The notes under the pieces: model-generated | The model's input: the letters and a program-made list of their open reading frames with translations, nothing else | Database searches by the model: none | Told to the model about the DNA's origin: nothing | Assembly: GCA_946549155.1 (NCBI GenBank) | Contig: CAMNQN010000048.1 | Span: 1 to 17,038 of the forward strand | Reading direction: 5' to 3' | DNA: 17,038 bases | Source: an uncultured Lachnospiraceae bacterium | GTDB lineage: Bacteria; Bacillota; Clostridia; Lachnospirales; Lachnospiraceae | Made by a program: the position numbers and the translations under genes | Shown: one piece after another, positions 1 to 8,883 of the stretch | How positions within the stretch are numbered: the stretch's first letter is position 1 | How the letters are laid out: each line of letters begins with the position of its first letter

Positions 1-79
1 AGATTTTCTTGGTATTCGAAGCAGTTTTTCAGATGACAGGGTCGGCTCCGCCCTTCCCCTTCCTGCGTCCGGTTAATTA
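1..79. repeat. One arm of a diverged intergenic repeat, cut by the window edge
   Basis: Read on the minus strand, this stretch begins with TAATTAACCGGACGCAGGA and ends with ATACCAAGAAAA. It lines up without gaps against the left arm of the 298-bp element at 11629-11926: the same end motif TAANTAANNGGACGCAGGA, then after the same distance TCTG-AAAAC, then ATACCAAGAAAA. The middle about 20 bases are poorly conserved. The rest of the copy would lie beyond base 1. It begins 17 bp after the parC stop codon, so like the other copy it sits directly 3' of a gene. Homology is judged by eye. Confidence 0.6.
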
Positions 80-95
80 ACAAAACACAAAGGAA

Positions 96-2333
96 TCACC
101 CTCTGACCTTACTGCCCTTCGTATCCCGGCTTCCAATCCGCAGACGGTTCAGATGCACCTGCTTTCCGCCTATCTCCAGCTCCGGCACCTGGTCCTTCTC
201 CAGAAAATAGACCTCTGTCACCTGGTCCTCCGGCGACAGACGCATTCCCCGTACGCCGATGGCTCCTTTTTTCTTCAGCGGAATCTCTTCCAGCGGGAAC
301 CGCAGCAGAAAGCCGCCCTGGGAGCGCAGCACAATGTGGGCCTCCGGAGACGGGGCCTGCACCGCCACCAGACGGTCGCCCTCCAGCAGCTTTGTGGCGG
401 CGATGGTGCGCTTGGAAACGTCAAACTCCGCCCCCTCCACCTGCTTGACGCTGCCCTGCCGGGTGACAAAAGTGATATTCCGGGATAAAATATCCGCCAT
501 GGACAGTACCGTCAGGAAGGTTTCTTCCTTACTGTTATAATTACAGAGATTATCAATAGGAGTTCCCTTATCCCGGAATTTTCCATAGGGAACATCCTGT
601 ACTTTCAAAAGATGCTGCTTTCCGGTATCCGTAAACACACACAGACGGCCGCTGCTCATACAGTGAAGCACCACCCGGTTTTCCGTATCCGCCGCCTCCC
701 TGTTCCGCTCATATACTGTCTCGTCCACAGTCCGGGCATAGCCGAAGCGGTCCATCAGGAAGACCACCGGCAAATCCTCCGCCTTTTTCTCCTCCAGCAC
801 AATCTCCTGGGCATTCTCCACCGCGGTCCTCCTGGAACGGCCAAACTCCTTCTTATAGCCCCTCAGTTCACCGATGATGACCTTCGCCATGGAGGAATAG
901 TTGTTCAGGATATCGGTATAGCGTTCAATGTTGGCCAGCGTCTGCTTATGCTCCGCCAGCAGCGCATCGATCTCCAGGCCGATCAGCTTGTAGAGCCGCA
1001 TCTCCAGGATGGCCGTGGCCTGAGTCTCCGTAAATTTCAGCTTCGCCGCCAGCCTGCGGGATTTTTCCGTCTTTAACCGAATGCCCTCGGTGATGCCGTT
1101 TACCAGACAGTCCTTCACCTGCTTCTGGTTTTTGCTGCCCCGCAGGATCTCAATGATCAGGTCAATGCAGTCGCAGGCCCGAATCAGTCCCTCCTGCACC
1201 TCTTTTTTATGATTCTCCTTTTCCAGAAGATTCTGATACTTTTTCGTGGCAATCTCAAACTGAAAATCAATATGATGCTCCAGAATACTCCGAAGGCTCA
1301 GTGTCTCCGGCTTTCCATCCGCCACCGCCAGCATATTTACACCGAAGGTATCCTCCAGGCGGGTCTTTTTGTACAGCAGGTTTTTCAGGTACTCCGGATC
1401 CGCCCCCTTCTTTAATTCCAGCACAATGCGGATTCCCTCCTTGGAGGACTGGTTGGAGATATCCACGATATCCGTGGTCTTTTTCGTCTCCACCAGACCG
1501 GCTACATCATTTAAAAACTTACCGATATTGGCTCCCAGCATGGTATAGGGAATCTCGGTGATCACCAGCCGTTCCTTTCCGCCCTTCATCTGTTCGATCT
1601 CCACCCGTCCCCGGATCTTGATCTTTCCGGTGCCGGTGCGGTAAATATTCTTCAGTTCGTCCTGGTTAACCACGATGCCCCCCGTGGGAAAATCGGGTCC
1701 TTTGATGTAGGTCAGCAGCTTCTCATCGGAAATATTGCTGTCCTGAATCATGGCGATCACCGCATCGATAACCTCCCCCAGGTTGTGGGGCGGAATGCTG
1801 GTAACCATACCCACGGCAATGCCCTCCGAACCGTTCACCAGAAGGTTCGGAATGCGGGCCGGAAGCACCTCCGGCTCCTTCTCCGTCTCATCAAAATTGG
1901 GGCCAAAATTCACTACCCCTTTGTCCATATCTGTCAGAAAGGCTTCCTGGGTGATCTTCTGCAGCCTGGCCTCCGTATAACGCATGGCCGCGGCGCCGTC
2001 CCCCTCAATGGAGCCGAAATTTCCATGTCCGTCCACCAGCGGCAGGCCCATCTTAAAATCCTGGGCCAGCACCACCAGGGCTCCGTAAATAGAGCTGTCC
2101 CCGTGGGGATGGTATTTACCCATGGTATCCCCCACGATGCGGGCGCTTTTCCGGTAGGGCTTATCGTACCGGATGCCCAGCTCATACATATCATACAGCG
2201 TTCTTCTCTGCACCGGCTTCAGCCCGTCCCGCACATCCGGCAGAGCGCGGGATACGATCACGCTCATGGCGTAATCAATATATGATTTCTGCATTATATC
2301 AGAATATTCGGTTCTGATAATCTGTCCTTCCAT
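96..2333 (-). CDS. parC: DNA topoisomerase IV / gyrase-like subunit A (ParC-type paralogue)
   Basis: This is the DNA-cutting subunit of a type II topoisomerase, working with the subunit B encoded just upstream to decatenate or relax DNA. It has 745 residues, in the family range. The winged-helix region has HPHGDS at 75-80 and the catalytic pair Arg118-Tyr119 in AAMRYTEARL. IPNLLVNGSEGIAVGM lies at 161-176. A C-terminal beta-pinwheel runs from about 520 to 735 and ends in KKKGAIGVRGMRL (687-699). No canonical GyrA box (QRRGGKG-like) is visible. The equivalent place reads GKFRDKGTPIDNL (584-596), which favours a ParC-type role over true gyrase. The quinolone-region positions are Ser80 (GyrA Ser83) and Gly84 (GyrA Asp87), so the acidic residue is missing. 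The start follows GGAGTGAAGA. It may equally be called a second GyrA; the family is certain. Confidence 0.93.
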   Translation of the reverse strand: MEGQIIRTEYSDIMQKSYIDYAMSVIVSRALPDVRDGLKPVQRRTLYDMYELGIRYDKPYRKSARIVGDTMGKYHPHGDSSIYGALVVLAQDFKMGLPLVDGHGNFGSIEGDGAAAMRYTEARLQKITQEAFLTDMDKGVVNFGPNFDETEKEPEVLPARIPNLLVNGSEGIAVGMVTSIPPHNLGEVIDAVIAMIQDSNISDEKLLTYIKGPDFPTGGIVVNQDELKNIYRTGTGKIKIRGRVEIEQMKGGKERLVITEIPYTMLGANIGKFLNDVAGLVETKKTTDIVDISNQSSKEGIRIVLELKKGADPEYLKNLLYKKTRLEDTFGVNMLAVADGKPETLSLRSILEHHIDFQFEIATKKYQNLLEKENHKKEVQEGLIRACDCIDLIIEILRGSKNQKQVKDCLVNGITEGIRLKTEKSRRLAAKLKFTETQATAILEMRLYKLIGLEIDALLAEHKQTLANIERYTDILNNYSSMAKVIIGELRGYKKEFGRSRRTAVENAQEIVLEEKKAEDLPVVFLMDRFGYARTVDETVYERNREAADTENRVVLHCMSSGRLCVFTDTGKQHLLKVQDVPYGKFRDKGTPIDNLCNYNSKEETFLTVLSMADILSRNITFVTRQGSVKQVEGAEFDVSKRTIAATKLLEGDRLVAVQAPSPEAHIVLRSQGGFLLRFPLEEIPLKKKGAIGVRGMRLSPEDQVTEVYFLEKDQVPELEIGGKQVHLNRLRIGSRDTKGSKVRG

Positions 2334-2438
2334 TCTTCACTCCTGCATTCTTTCAGACAGCCGTTTTATTCTGCATAACTCCTGCTGCCTGTTTTTATAA
2401 ACGATTCTGCATCTTAAACAATAACGTCCTGTATTCCG

Positions 2439-4361
2439 CTACACATCCAGCAGCGCATCCTGCGCATGCTCATAGATAAACGCCTTTCTGGGCGGAACCT
2501 CCGTGCCCATAAGCATCTCCGTCACATCGGAGGCCATGCGGGCATCCTCAATCTCCACCAGCTTCAGCGTCCGGGTCTCCGGATTCAGTGTGGTCTCCCA
2601 CAGCTGCTCCGCATCCATCTCTCCAAGACCCTTGTACCGCTGCAGCGTGAAGGGAGCTTTATACTTTTTCCGGTAGCGTTCCAGCGCCGCGTCGTCATAC
2701 AGGTACTGCTCCTCCCCCCGGGAGGGAATCGCCTTATACAGCGGCGGCATGGCAATATACACATGTCCCTCATAGATCAGCTCCGGCATAAACCGGTAAA
2801 ACAGCGTCAAAAGCAGGGTACAGATGTGGGCGCCGTCCACATCCGCATCCGCCATGATAATAATCTTATCATAGCGCAGCTTCGTAATATCGAAATCATT
2901 TCCATAGCCTTCGGAAAAGCCGCAGCCGAAGGAATTGATCATGGTCTTGATCTCCGCGTTGGCCAGTACCTTGTCAATGCTGGCCTTCTCCACATTCAGG
3001 ATCTTTCCGCGGATCGGCAGAATGGCCTGATAATTCCGGTTCCTGGCCGTCTTGGCGGAGCCTCCGGCAGAATCTCCCTCCACAATAAAAATTTCGCATT
3101 TGGAAGGATCCCGGCTCTCACAGTTGGCCAGCTTACCGTTGCTGTCGAAGGAAAATTTCTGTTTGGTCAGAAGATTAGTCCGGGCCTTTTCCTCCGTTTT
3201 CCGGATTTTCGCCGCCTTCTCCGCACAGGAGAGCACGGATTTCAGCGTTTCCAGATTTTTGTCAAAGTACAGTACAATCTCCTCGCCGGTCACCTTGCCC
3301 ACTGCCTTGGCTGCGTCCTGGTTGTCCAGCTTGGTCTTGGTCTGCCCCTCGAAGCTGGGATCGGGATGGCGCACGGAAATCACCGCCGTCATGCCGTTTC
3401 GGATATCCGCGCCGGTGAAATTCGGATCCTTCTCCTTTAAGATGCCCAGCTCCCTGGCGTAAGTGTTCATCACGGTGGTGAAGGTAGCCTTAAAACCGGT
3501 GAGATGGGTTCCCCCCTCCGCATTGTAGATATTATTGCAGAAGCCCAGCACATTCTCGTGAAATTCATTCACATACTGCAGGGCACACTCCACCGTAATG
3601 CCCTCCGACTCCCCCTGGAAATAGATGGGCTCGCTGACCGCTTCTTTATTTTTATTTAAATCCTTGATAAAGCCTAAGATTCCCTCCGGCTCATGGAAGA
3701 GGACCTCCTCCTCCTTCCCCTCTCTCCGGTCCTCAAACAGGATGGTGAGCTGGGGATTTAAGTAGGCCGTCTCATGGAGCCGGCTTTTCACCTCCGTAGC
3801 CTTAAACCGGGTCACGTCAAAAATCTCCCCGTCCGGCTTAAAGCGGATCCGGGTGCCGGTCTCCCTGGTTTTTCGAAGCACCGGAAGCAGGCCGTTCTTT
3901 AACTCCAAAGTGGGAATCCCCCGCTCATAGTGATCATGATAGACCTGCCCGTCCCGGGCCACCTCTATGTCCAGCCATTCGGATAGGGCATTCACCACGG
4001 AGGAACCCACGCCGTGAAGTCCCCCGCTGGTTTTGTACACGGAGCTGTCAAATTTTCCTCCCGCATGGAGGGTCGTAAACACCAGCCGCTCCGCAGACAT
4101 CCCTTTCTCATGAAGTCCCACGGGGATGCCGCGCCCGTTATCCTCAATGGTGGCAGAGCCGTCGCTCTCCAGATAAACCTTTATCCTATCACAGTAGCCC
4201 GCCAGATGTTCATCCACGGAATTGTCCACGATCTCATAAATCAGATGATTCAGGCCCTTTCTGGAGGTGCTTCCGATGTACATTCCAGGACGCTTCCGCA
4301 CCGCCTCCAGCCCTTCCAGGACCGTAATGCTGCTGGCGTCATACGCATTGTTCTTTGCCAT
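2439..4361 (-). CDS. parE: DNA topoisomerase IV / gyrase-like subunit B (ParE-type)
   Basis: This is the ATPase subunit that partners the subunit A encoded about 105 bp downstream. At 640 residues it has the usual length of Gram-positive GyrB/ParE, without the insert of proteobacterial GyrB. The GHKL ATPase part shows catalytic Glu43 and Asn47 in IYEIVDNSVDEHLAGY, Asp74 in EDNGRGIP (73-80) and the ATP lid GGLHGVGSSVVNALS (113-127). The transducer has QTKTKLDN (340-347), with Asp where many homologues have Gly. The TOPRIM metal site has EGDSAGGSA (Glu428) and DADVDGAH (Asp504, Asp506, Asp508). The C-terminal QRYKGLGEM is at 574-582. The ribosome site before the ATG is weak (AAAGGTAAGG). Paralogue naming (GyrB or ParE) follows the lack of a GyrA box in the partner. 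Confidence 0.93.
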   Translation of the reverse strand: MAKNNAYDASSITVLEGLEAVRKRPGMYIGSTSRKGLNHLIYEIVDNSVDEHLAGYCDRIKVYLESDGSATIEDNGRGIPVGLHEKGMSAERLVFTTLHAGGKFDSSVYKTSGGLHGVGSSVVNALSEWLDIEVARDGQVYHDHYERGIPTLELKNGLLPVLRKTRETGTRIRFKPDGEIFDVTRFKATEVKSRLHETAYLNPQLTILFEDRREGKEEEVLFHEPEGILGFIKDLNKNKEAVSEPIYFQGESEGITVECALQYVNEFHENVLGFCNNIYNAEGGTHLTGFKATFTTVMNTYARELGILKEKDPNFTGADIRNGMTAVISVRHPDPSFEGQTKTKLDNQDAAKAVGKVTGEEIVLYFDKNLETLKSVLSCAEKAAKIRKTEEKARTNLLTKQKFSFDSNGKLANCESRDPSKCEIFIVEGDSAGGSAKTARNRNYQAILPIRGKILNVEKASIDKVLANAEIKTMINSFGCGFSEGYGNDFDITKLRYDKIIIMADADVDGAHICTLLLTLFYRFMPELIYEGHVYIAMPPLYKAIPSRGEEQYLYDDAALERYRKKYKAPFTLQRYKGLGEMDAEQLWETTLNPETRTLKLVEIEDARMASDVTEMLMGTEVPPRKAFIYEHAQDALLDV

Positions 4362-4389
4362 TCACTAACCTTACCTTTCAATTGCTCCT

Positions 4390-5058
4390 TTAATACTTCT
4401 CCGCCACTTCCCCCTGCTTCTTATAAATGGAGTTGGCAGGAACCACCTCCCGGACGGAGGACAGGGGATAAATATTTGTGTGAGGTCCGATCACCGTGCC
4501 TGGATTCAGGATGGAGCCGCAGCCCACCTCCACCTCGTCGCCGATCATGGCGCCGAATTTTTTCAGTCCGGTCTCGATTCGGTTTCCCCTGCCGTCCTTC
4601 ACCACCACCAGCATCTTATCGGATTTCACGTTGGAAGTGATGGAGCCAGCTCCCATGTGGGCCTTGTATCCCAGGATGGAATCGCCCACATAATTATAGT
4701 GGGGAACCTGTACCTTGTTAAATAATATCACATTCTTCAGCTCCGTGGAGTTGCCCACCACAGCGCCCTCCCCCACCAGGGCATTGCCCCGGATAAAGGC
4801 GCAGTGACGCACCTCCGCGTTTTTCCCAATGATGGCCGGACCGTTGATAAAGGCGGTGGGAGCCACCCGGGCGCTCTTTGCCACCCATACATTCTCCCCC
4901 CGCTTTTCATACTCCTCTTCGCTTAACGCGGCCCCAAGCTCCAGAATATAGGCGCCGATTTTCGGCAGCACTTCCCAGGGGTACTCCGCCGTCTCCAGCA
5001 AAGGCTTTGCCAAAGTTTCTTCCAGATTATACAGACTTTTTACTTTGCAGATATCCAT
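4390..5058 (-). CDS. GlmU C-terminal-like left-handed beta-helix acyltransferase
   Basis: This 222-residue protein consists of a short N-terminal region (1-55) and hexapeptide repeats of a left-handed beta-helix (about 56-210). It resembles the acetyltransferase half of GlmU but has no N-terminal nucleotidyltransferase domain. The best marker is HYNYVGDSILGYKAHMGAGS (120-139): GlmU has an equivalent H-x-x-Y-x-GD followed by GAG and TxN, with the His as catalytic base. Here His120 and TSN (141-143) are present. Its substrate is probably a nucleotide sugar, but the sequence does not settle this. Similar stand-alone proteins are often labelled UDP-N-acetylglucosamine pyrophosphorylase-related; with no uridylyltransferase domain that name would overstate the case. 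It lies 15 bp after topB and 28 bp before parE, so probably in the same transcript. Confidence 0.8.
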   Translation of the reverse strand: MDICKVKSLYNLEETLAKPLLETAEYPWEVLPKIGAYILELGAALSEEEYEKRGENVWVAKSARVAPTAFINGPAIIGKNAEVRHCAFIRGNALVGEGAVVGNSTELKNVILFNKVQVPHYNYVGDSILGYKAHMGAGSITSNVKSDKMLVVVKDGRGNRIETGLKKFGAMIGDEVEVGCGSILNPGTVIGPHTNIYPLSSVREVVPANSIYKKQGEVAEKY

Positions 5059-5073
5059 ACGATTGCTCCTCCA

Positions 5074-7080
5074 TTACTTCTTTCTTGTATTTTCCTTTTT
5101 ATAATATACCGATGCCGCGTCAAAATACTGCCGCAACACAGTCTGATTCCTCAAATTCAGCACTCCGTTGGTCCTGGACACAATAAAGTGATCCAGCTTC
5201 GTCATATATTCCTCCGGAGTGATGGTGCCCTCCGCCACATAATTCAGGCCCTTCTCCCAGCTGGCCGTCAGCTCCGGATTCAGCAGGGAACGGATGGATA
5301 GGTTCACCACATCGAAAATCATCTCTCCCATAAGGGTGGGCGTCAATATCTGCGTTTTTTTATTCAGGGCAATGTATTTGTTCGCCACCAGCTTTTTTAA
5401 AATCTCCGCCCGGGTGGCGGAGGTGCCGATGCCGCAGCCCTTGATCTGAGCCCGCAGCTCCTCATCCTCAATCAGTTGTCCCGCGTTCTCCATGGCCAGA
5501 ATCATGGAACCGGAATTGTAACGCTTGGGAGGCGAGGTTTCCCCCTCCTTGATGGCCAGGCCCTTTACCGGGATCCGGCTGCCCTTTCGCAGGTGATTCA
5601 GCGCCTCCAGGAACGCGGTGTCGCATTTGATCTCCTCCTCCTGGGCGTTTCCCTTTTTCTCCCCGGGATTTCCAGCCACCTTAAAGTACCCCTCCTCCAG
5701 AAGCACCCGAAAACTGGAAAAGAACTTTTCTCCCTCCATTACGGTAACCAGATTCACCTTCTGAAATACCGCCGGAGGATAAAAAATACTTAAAAACCGC
5801 CGCACAATGGCCGCATACACCCCGAAGCTGTTTCCCTTCAGGCTGCCCAGCGCCTGAAAGCCCTGGCCTGTGGGGATGATGGCATAGTGGTCGGTGATCT
5901 GCTTGTCATTTACATACCTGGTCTTTGCCAGGCCCTTGTAGGCCCCTGCCTCCAAAATCTCCTGGGCAAACTCTCTGGCCGGGCCAAAATTCCGAAGGCC
6001 GCCGATATTCTTGTGAATTTCCTTGGAAACAGCGGTGGACAATACTCTGGCATCCGTTCTTGGATAGGTCACCAGCTTTTTTTCGTACAGCTCCTGCACG
6101 ATCCGCAGCGTCTCATCCGGGCTGATTTTAAACATCCGGGAGCATTCGTTCTGCAGCTCCGCCAGGTTGTAGAGCAGCGGCGGATTCTTCTTTTCCTTCT
6201 TCTTCTCTATGGAAAACACCACCGCCTCCAAAGGCCGGGCGGCGCTGACCTTTGCAATCAGTTCTTCCGCATCCCTTCGCTCCTTAAAGCCGTTCTCCTT
6301 ATACAGTTTGGGAGACAAATACCAGGCGGAGCCCTCCACCGCCCGAAACTCCCCCTCAAATTCCTTGCCGCTGTAGTCCAGGGTATTCACCACCCGGTAA
6401 AAAGGTGTTTTCACAAACTGGCGAATCTCCCGCTCCCGGCGCACGATCATCCCCAGCACGCAGGTCATCACCCGTCCCACGGAAACCACACAGCGGCGCT
6501 CCCCCAGGTATCCCGAAATGGAATTCCCATACTTTAAGGTCAGCAGGCGGGAGAAATTGATTCCCATCAGATAATCCTCCTTGGCCCGCAGGTAAGCGGA
6601 TTCCGAAAGATTGTCATAAGCGGAGAGGTCCTTCGCCGTCTCGATACCCCGCAGGATCTCCTCCTCCGTCTGGGAATCGATCCACACCCGCTTCTGTTTT
6701 TTATCCTTCACCCCCGCCATCTGGGCCACCAGACGGTAAATATATTCTCCCTCCCGTCCGGAATCGGTACAGACATAGATCACCTCCACATCCGCCCGGT
6801 TCAGCAGCCCCTTTACGATCTCAAACTGCTTCTTCACGCCGGGAATCACCTCATAAAGAAAGGTGTCTGGAATAAAGGGCAGGGTGCTTAAGCTCCATCG
6901 CTTATACTTCTCGTCATATACCTCCGGATAGCTCATGGTCACCAGATGACCCACGCACCAGGTCACCACCGTATGCTCCGATTCCTGATAACCGTCGTGG
7001 CGCGTCATATTTTCTTTTAATGCTTTCGCAAATTCCATGGCCACACTGGGCTTCTCGGCAATGTACAGGGATTTACCCAT
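5074..7080 (-). CDS. topB: DNA topoisomerase III (type IA)
   Basis: This type IA topoisomerase cuts one strand, acts on single-stranded regions and separates recombination or replication intermediates. It has 668 residues. The TOPRIM domain starts with LYIAEKPSVA (Glu9) and has TDSGREGE at 105-112. The second Asp of the usual DxD is Gly, which I recall as normal for Firmicutes TopB (TDAGREGE in Bacillus), so it is not a defect. The active-site tyrosine is Tyr339 in LVTYPRTDARVLS. There are no C-terminal zinc ribbons, unlike topoisomerase I. The ATG lies inside the last codons of the M3 peptidase gene (8 bp overlap), and its GGAGGA ribosome site is within that gene, so translation of the two is probably coupled. 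A plasmid or ICE-borne TopB is possible, but the base usage matches the host neighbours. Confidence 0.95.
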   Translation of the reverse strand: MGKSLYIAEKPSVAMEFAKALKENMTRHDGYQESEHTVVTWCVGHLVTMSYPEVYDEKYKRWSLSTLPFIPDTFLYEVIPGVKKQFEIVKGLLNRADVEVIYVCTDSGREGEYIYRLVAQMAGVKDKKQKRVWIDSQTEEEILRGIETAKDLSAYDNLSESAYLRAKEDYLMGINFSRLLTLKYGNSISGYLGERRCVVSVGRVMTCVLGMIVRREREIRQFVKTPFYRVVNTLDYSGKEFEGEFRAVEGSAWYLSPKLYKENGFKERRDAEELIAKVSAARPLEAVVFSIEKKKEKKNPPLLYNLAELQNECSRMFKISPDETLRIVQELYEKKLVTYPRTDARVLSTAVSKEIHKNIGGLRNFGPAREFAQEILEAGAYKGLAKTRYVNDKQITDHYAIIPTGQGFQALGSLKGNSFGVYAAIVRRFLSIFYPPAVFQKVNLVTVMEGEKFFSSFRVLLEEGYFKVAGNPGEKKGNAQEEEIKCDTAFLEALNHLRKGSRIPVKGLAIKEGETSPPKRYNSGSMILAMENAGQLIEDEELRAQIKGCGIGTSATRAEILKKLVANKYIALNKKTQILTPTLMGEMIFDVVNLSIRSLLNPELTASWEKGLNYVAEGTITPEEYMTKLDHFIVSRTNGVLNLRNQTVLRQYFDAASVYYKKENTRKK

Positions 7081-8755
7081 TAAAGTCCTCCTTCAGACTC
7101 TCCACAATCTTTTTCACGGTTCCCTCCTGGAAAGGATTGTCCAGGCCTACCAGCTTCAGCAGGTCGAAATATCCCCGGCTGCCTCCGGCCTGACACAGAC
7201 GGTAATAGTCCTCCCAGGCTTTGGCCCGGTCTTTCTTCATCCGTCCGTAAAACTGGAAGGCTCCCATCTGCGCCAGCGCATAGTCTATATAATAGAAGGG
7301 AAACAGGAAAATATGCTGCTTCTGCATCCAGAAACCGCCCTCCTCCAGAAATTCGTGACCGTCATAGTCCCGCCAGGGCATATAGGTCTCCTCCAGCTCC
7401 TTCCATACCTGCCGGCGTTTGGCATGCGGCATGGACGGCTGTTCAAACACCCGGTGCTGATATTCATCCACGCATACCATGTAGGGAATCACCTCCAGCG
7501 CGTCCATCAAATGCGCATAGCGGTAAGCATCCGCCTTCTCCCCGAAAAACCATTCCATCCAGGGATAAGCGAAATGTTCCATACTCATGGAGTGAATCTC
7601 CGCCACCTCACTGGTGGGGAATACCATGCTCATCAAAGGCACCTTCTTCGCCGCCGTGTAAGCCTCAAAGGCATGGCCCGCCTCATGGGTCAGCACATCC
7701 ACGTCCGCGCTGGTGCCGTTAAAATTGGAAAAGATAAAGGGCGCTTTTTCCTCCGGCAGGAAGGTACAATATCCGCCCGGACGTTTTCCGGCTCTGGTTT
7801 CCAGATCAAACAGTTCATACTTTACCATAAAATCGAAAAATTCGCCAGTCTCCTGTGAAATCTCATGGTACATTTTCCGGGCCTTCTCCACCAGTTCCCG
7901 GCTGCTGCCGATGGGAACCGCGTTGCCCTCCGGAAAAATCAGCGCCTCATCATAGTAATACAGCTTGTCCACGCCCAGCCGCTCTGCCTGCAGATCCCGC
8001 AGCTTCTGGCAAAGGGGCACCACTTCCTCCTTCACCTGCCGGCGGAAGCTTTCCACATCTCTGGCCGTGTAATCGTACCGTCCCCGCTGTAAATAAATAA
8101 AATCAATATAGGAATCAAAGCCCAGCTTCCTGGCAATCCGGCAGCGCACCTGCACCAGCTTGTCGTATATCTCATCCAGCTCTCCGGAAATCCTCTGGTA
8201 CAGATCTCCCCAGGCCATCATCGCTTCCTTCCGCTCCTGCCGGTTTGTACTCTGCATATGCTTCAGCAGGGCGTAAAAATTACATTCCTCTCCCCGGAAG
8301 ATGGTGGAGGCCGTGGCGGAAACCTTGGAATACTGCTGCGTCAGATTTCCCTCCTCAATCATCTCGGGAACCACGCTCTCATCCGCCAGCTTCTGGTTCA
8401 TCTCCATATTTTTCAGATAGAGCGCTCCGTATTCCCGCGTCCAGTCCGCTCTCCAGGGACAATCCAGAATCGCTTTCTCCATCTCCTGAATCAGAAGCAG
8501 CACCTGGGGGTTCTCCTCATTCAGGAATCGGATCTCCTCCTCATAGAAGGGATCTGTTGTATCGGCTGTGTTGCGGATGCTGGCGATGGTCTCCATCGTC
8601 TGCCAATTGTCCAGGCGCTTCTGTCCTTCCAGATACGCTGTCCGCATCTCCTCATAGGATTCCGCCTCCCGCATCTGCTTTGCCGTCTGCTTTAAATACA
8701 ATTTCAGCGCCGCCGCATCCGGGCGGACATAGTTCATCTGTGAAAATTTCTTCAT
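7073..8755 (-). CDS. M3 family oligoendopeptidase
   Basis: This cytoplasmic zinc metallopeptidase cleaves short peptides (PepF / thimet oligopeptidase family). The ATG at 8755 gives 560 residues and follows AAAGGAAG at a good distance. The reading frame stays open 57 bases further upstream, but that extension has no ribosome site and an unconvincing sequence. The zinc site is HEAGH at 357-361 (in VDVLTHEAGHAFEAY), and the third ligand is probably Glu393 in HSMSMEHFAYPW. The N-terminal KKFSQMNYVRPD is typical of clostridial members. No signal peptide or membrane segment is seen, so it is intracellular, probably for peptide recycling. It is the first gene of the run peptidase-topB-GlmU-like-parE-parC and follows a hairpin terminator. 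I found no convincing promoter in the about 60 bp between them. Confidence 0.93.
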   Translation of the reverse strand: MKKFSQMNYVRPDAAALKLYLKQTAKQMREAESYEEMRTAYLEGQKRLDNWQTMETIASIRNTADTTDPFYEEEIRFLNEENPQVLLLIQEMEKAILDCPWRADWTREYGALYLKNMEMNQKLADESVVPEMIEEGNLTQQYSKVSATASTIFRGEECNFYALLKHMQSTNRQERKEAMMAWGDLYQRISGELDEIYDKLVQVRCRIARKLGFDSYIDFIYLQRGRYDYTARDVESFRRQVKEEVVPLCQKLRDLQAERLGVDKLYYYDEALIFPEGNAVPIGSSRELVEKARKMYHEISQETGEFFDFMVKYELFDLETRAGKRPGGYCTFLPEEKAPFIFSNFNGTSADVDVLTHEAGHAFEAYTAAKKVPLMSMVFPTSEVAEIHSMSMEHFAYPWMEWFFGEKADAYRYAHLMDALEVIPYMVCVDEYQHRVFEQPSMPHAKRRQVWKELEETYMPWRDYDGHEFLEEGGFWMQKQHIFLFPFYYIDYALAQMGAFQFYGRMKKDRAKAWEDYYRLCQAGGSRGYFDLLKLVGLDNPFQEGTVKKIVESLKEDFNG

Positions 8756-8816
8756 GCTGTTTTTCTTCCTTTCTGCCATCATTGAGCATCTGCATGCCCC
8801 AGGGACATGCACAAGA

Positions 8817-8874
8817 GAGCCGCCGGAAAATAGTGGGGAAGAGTGATCCCTTCCCGCCTATTTTCCGGCGGCTC
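8817..8874 (-). terminator. Long hairpin terminator after asd
   Basis: A perfect 17-bp stem (arms 8817-8833 and 8858-8874, GAGCCGCCGGAAAATAG and its complement) encloses a 24-base loop, in which GGGAAG and CTTCCC can form an inner stem. It starts 9 bp after the asd stop codon. In the minus direction it is followed by TCTTGTG, so the U-tract is weak. It separates asd from the M3 peptidase gene. It may terminate partly, or also protect the asd mRNA 3' end. Confidence 0.75.
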
Positions 8875-8883
8875 CTCCACTGC

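Noticed and set aside
153..4640. Plus-strand open frames up to 324 residues opposite parC, parE and the GlmU-like gene
   Set aside because: They lie opposite strongly supported genes, are rich in residues expected from antisense reading of GC-rich codons, and show no domains.
6740..6770. Loss of a catalytic Asp in TopB (TDSGREGE)
   Set aside because: A Gly in this position is, as far as I recall, normal for Firmicutes TopB, so it is not evidence of an inactive enzyme.
8756..8812. 19-residue N-terminal extension of the M3 peptidase
   Set aside because: It has no ribosome site and holds a small GCATG/CATGC hairpin. The ATG at 8755 has AAAGGAAG and the typical family start.
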